Shown piece after piece: positions 13,927 through 14,152 of a DNA stretch of 14,152 nt. Source of the DNA: Nitrospiraceae bacterium. GTDB taxonomy: Bacteria > Nitrospirota > Thermodesulfovibrionia > Thermodesulfovibrionales > Dissulfurispiraceae. The position numbers and the translations under genes were made by a program. Position 1 is the first letter of the stretch; each line of letters starts with the position of its first letter. The stretch lies in NCBI GenBank assembly GCA_003170655.1, contig PMYY01000208.1, positions 11,562 to 25,713 on the forward strand, read 5' to 3'. The notes under the pieces were generated by a model. That model was given only the letters and a program-made list of their open reading frames with translations, searched no databases and had not been told where the DNA came from.

Positions 13927-14152
13927 TTAGAATTGTACTTCAAATGTAAGGTAAACGTCCTGTGCGTGTTTGAGCGCTGGGAAAAACAGAGGGATTGTGC
14001 TTGCCGTAGGCGTGGCACTCAGATCACTAATCTTCTGAGGAGCACCGACCCAGCTGTTGCTGCCTGTGTACTGGAAGTCATAATACTGGTAGCCGAGCCT
14101 GAAGAAGGCCTTGCCTCTCTTTGAAATCGGTATTTTGTTAAGCTCCTGGATA
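13927..14152 (-). CDS. C-terminal end of an outer-membrane beta-barrel porin, cut by the window edge
   Basis: The last 75 codons of a gene that enters from the right. The frame reads IQELNKIPISKRGKAFFRLG, YQYYDFQYTGSNSWVGAPQK, and ends QDVYLTFEVQF with TAA at 13929-13927. The terminal phenylalanine with alternating hydrophobic residues (V-Y-L-T-F-E-V-Q-F) is the recognition signal for outer-membrane barrel assembly. The YTGSN-W-GAPQKI stretch resembles the end of DUF3373/ExtI-type porins of metal-reducing bacteria, from memory. It would be the barrel that lets the cytochromes pass electrons across the outer membrane. No start is visible. Confidence 0.8.
   Translation of the reverse strand, partial: IQELNKIPISKRGKAFFRLGYQYYDFQYTGSNSWVGAPQKISDLSATPTASTIPLFFPALKHAQDVYLTFEVQF

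Overview
The window looks like a chromosomal segment of a Gram-negative anaerobe that respires with periplasmic multiheme c-type cytochromes. An outer-membrane beta-barrel end, exported small proteins, a lipoprotein and two large multiheme cytochromes support this. GatC, the cyclic arginine pathway (ArgJ) and the rplM-rpsI-argC neighbourhood fit Desulfobacterota (Geobacter-like) or Nitrospirota, but I cannot fix the phylum from sequence alone. No tRNA, rRNA, CRISPR array or insertion sequence was seen.

Layout. Bases 1-3127 (+): the 3' part of a UvrD/PcrA-type helicase, gatC, panD and a small exported protein. Bases 3200-6391 (-): rplM-rpsI, closed by a strong terminator, followed by argC-argJ with its own likely promoter. 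Bases 6480-6508 hold divergent promoters whose -35 boxes overlap. Bases 6516-10108 (+): thiD, radA, a lipoprotein and rsmA (ksgA), tightly packed with overlaps. Bases 10109-10176 hold convergent hairpins. Bases 10184-14152 (-): a cytochrome locus read from the right edge, with the C-terminus of an outer-membrane porin, a small periplasmic protein, a 600-residue multiheme cytochrome and a pentaheme cytochrome.

The most interesting point is the pentaheme cytochrome. Its reading frame is interrupted once, by an in-frame TGA at 10565-10567, and then continues cleanly for 126 codons with no ribosome binding site for a restart. I read it as one gene, probably a selenoprotein with Sec at residue 305. 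Porin, small periplasmic protein and pentaheme cytochrome together resemble the Geobacter Ext conduit (ExtI, ExtJ, ExtKL) linked to selenite/tellurite and metal reduction. That link rests on my memory of the family and on gene context, not on a search. If right, the locus would carry electrons from the periplasm across the outer membrane.

The other genes are housekeeping: DNA repair (helicase, RadA), tRNA amidation (GatC), pantothenate (PanD), arginine (ArgC, ArgJ), thiamine (ThiD), ribosomal proteins (L13, S9) and rRNA methylation (RsmA).
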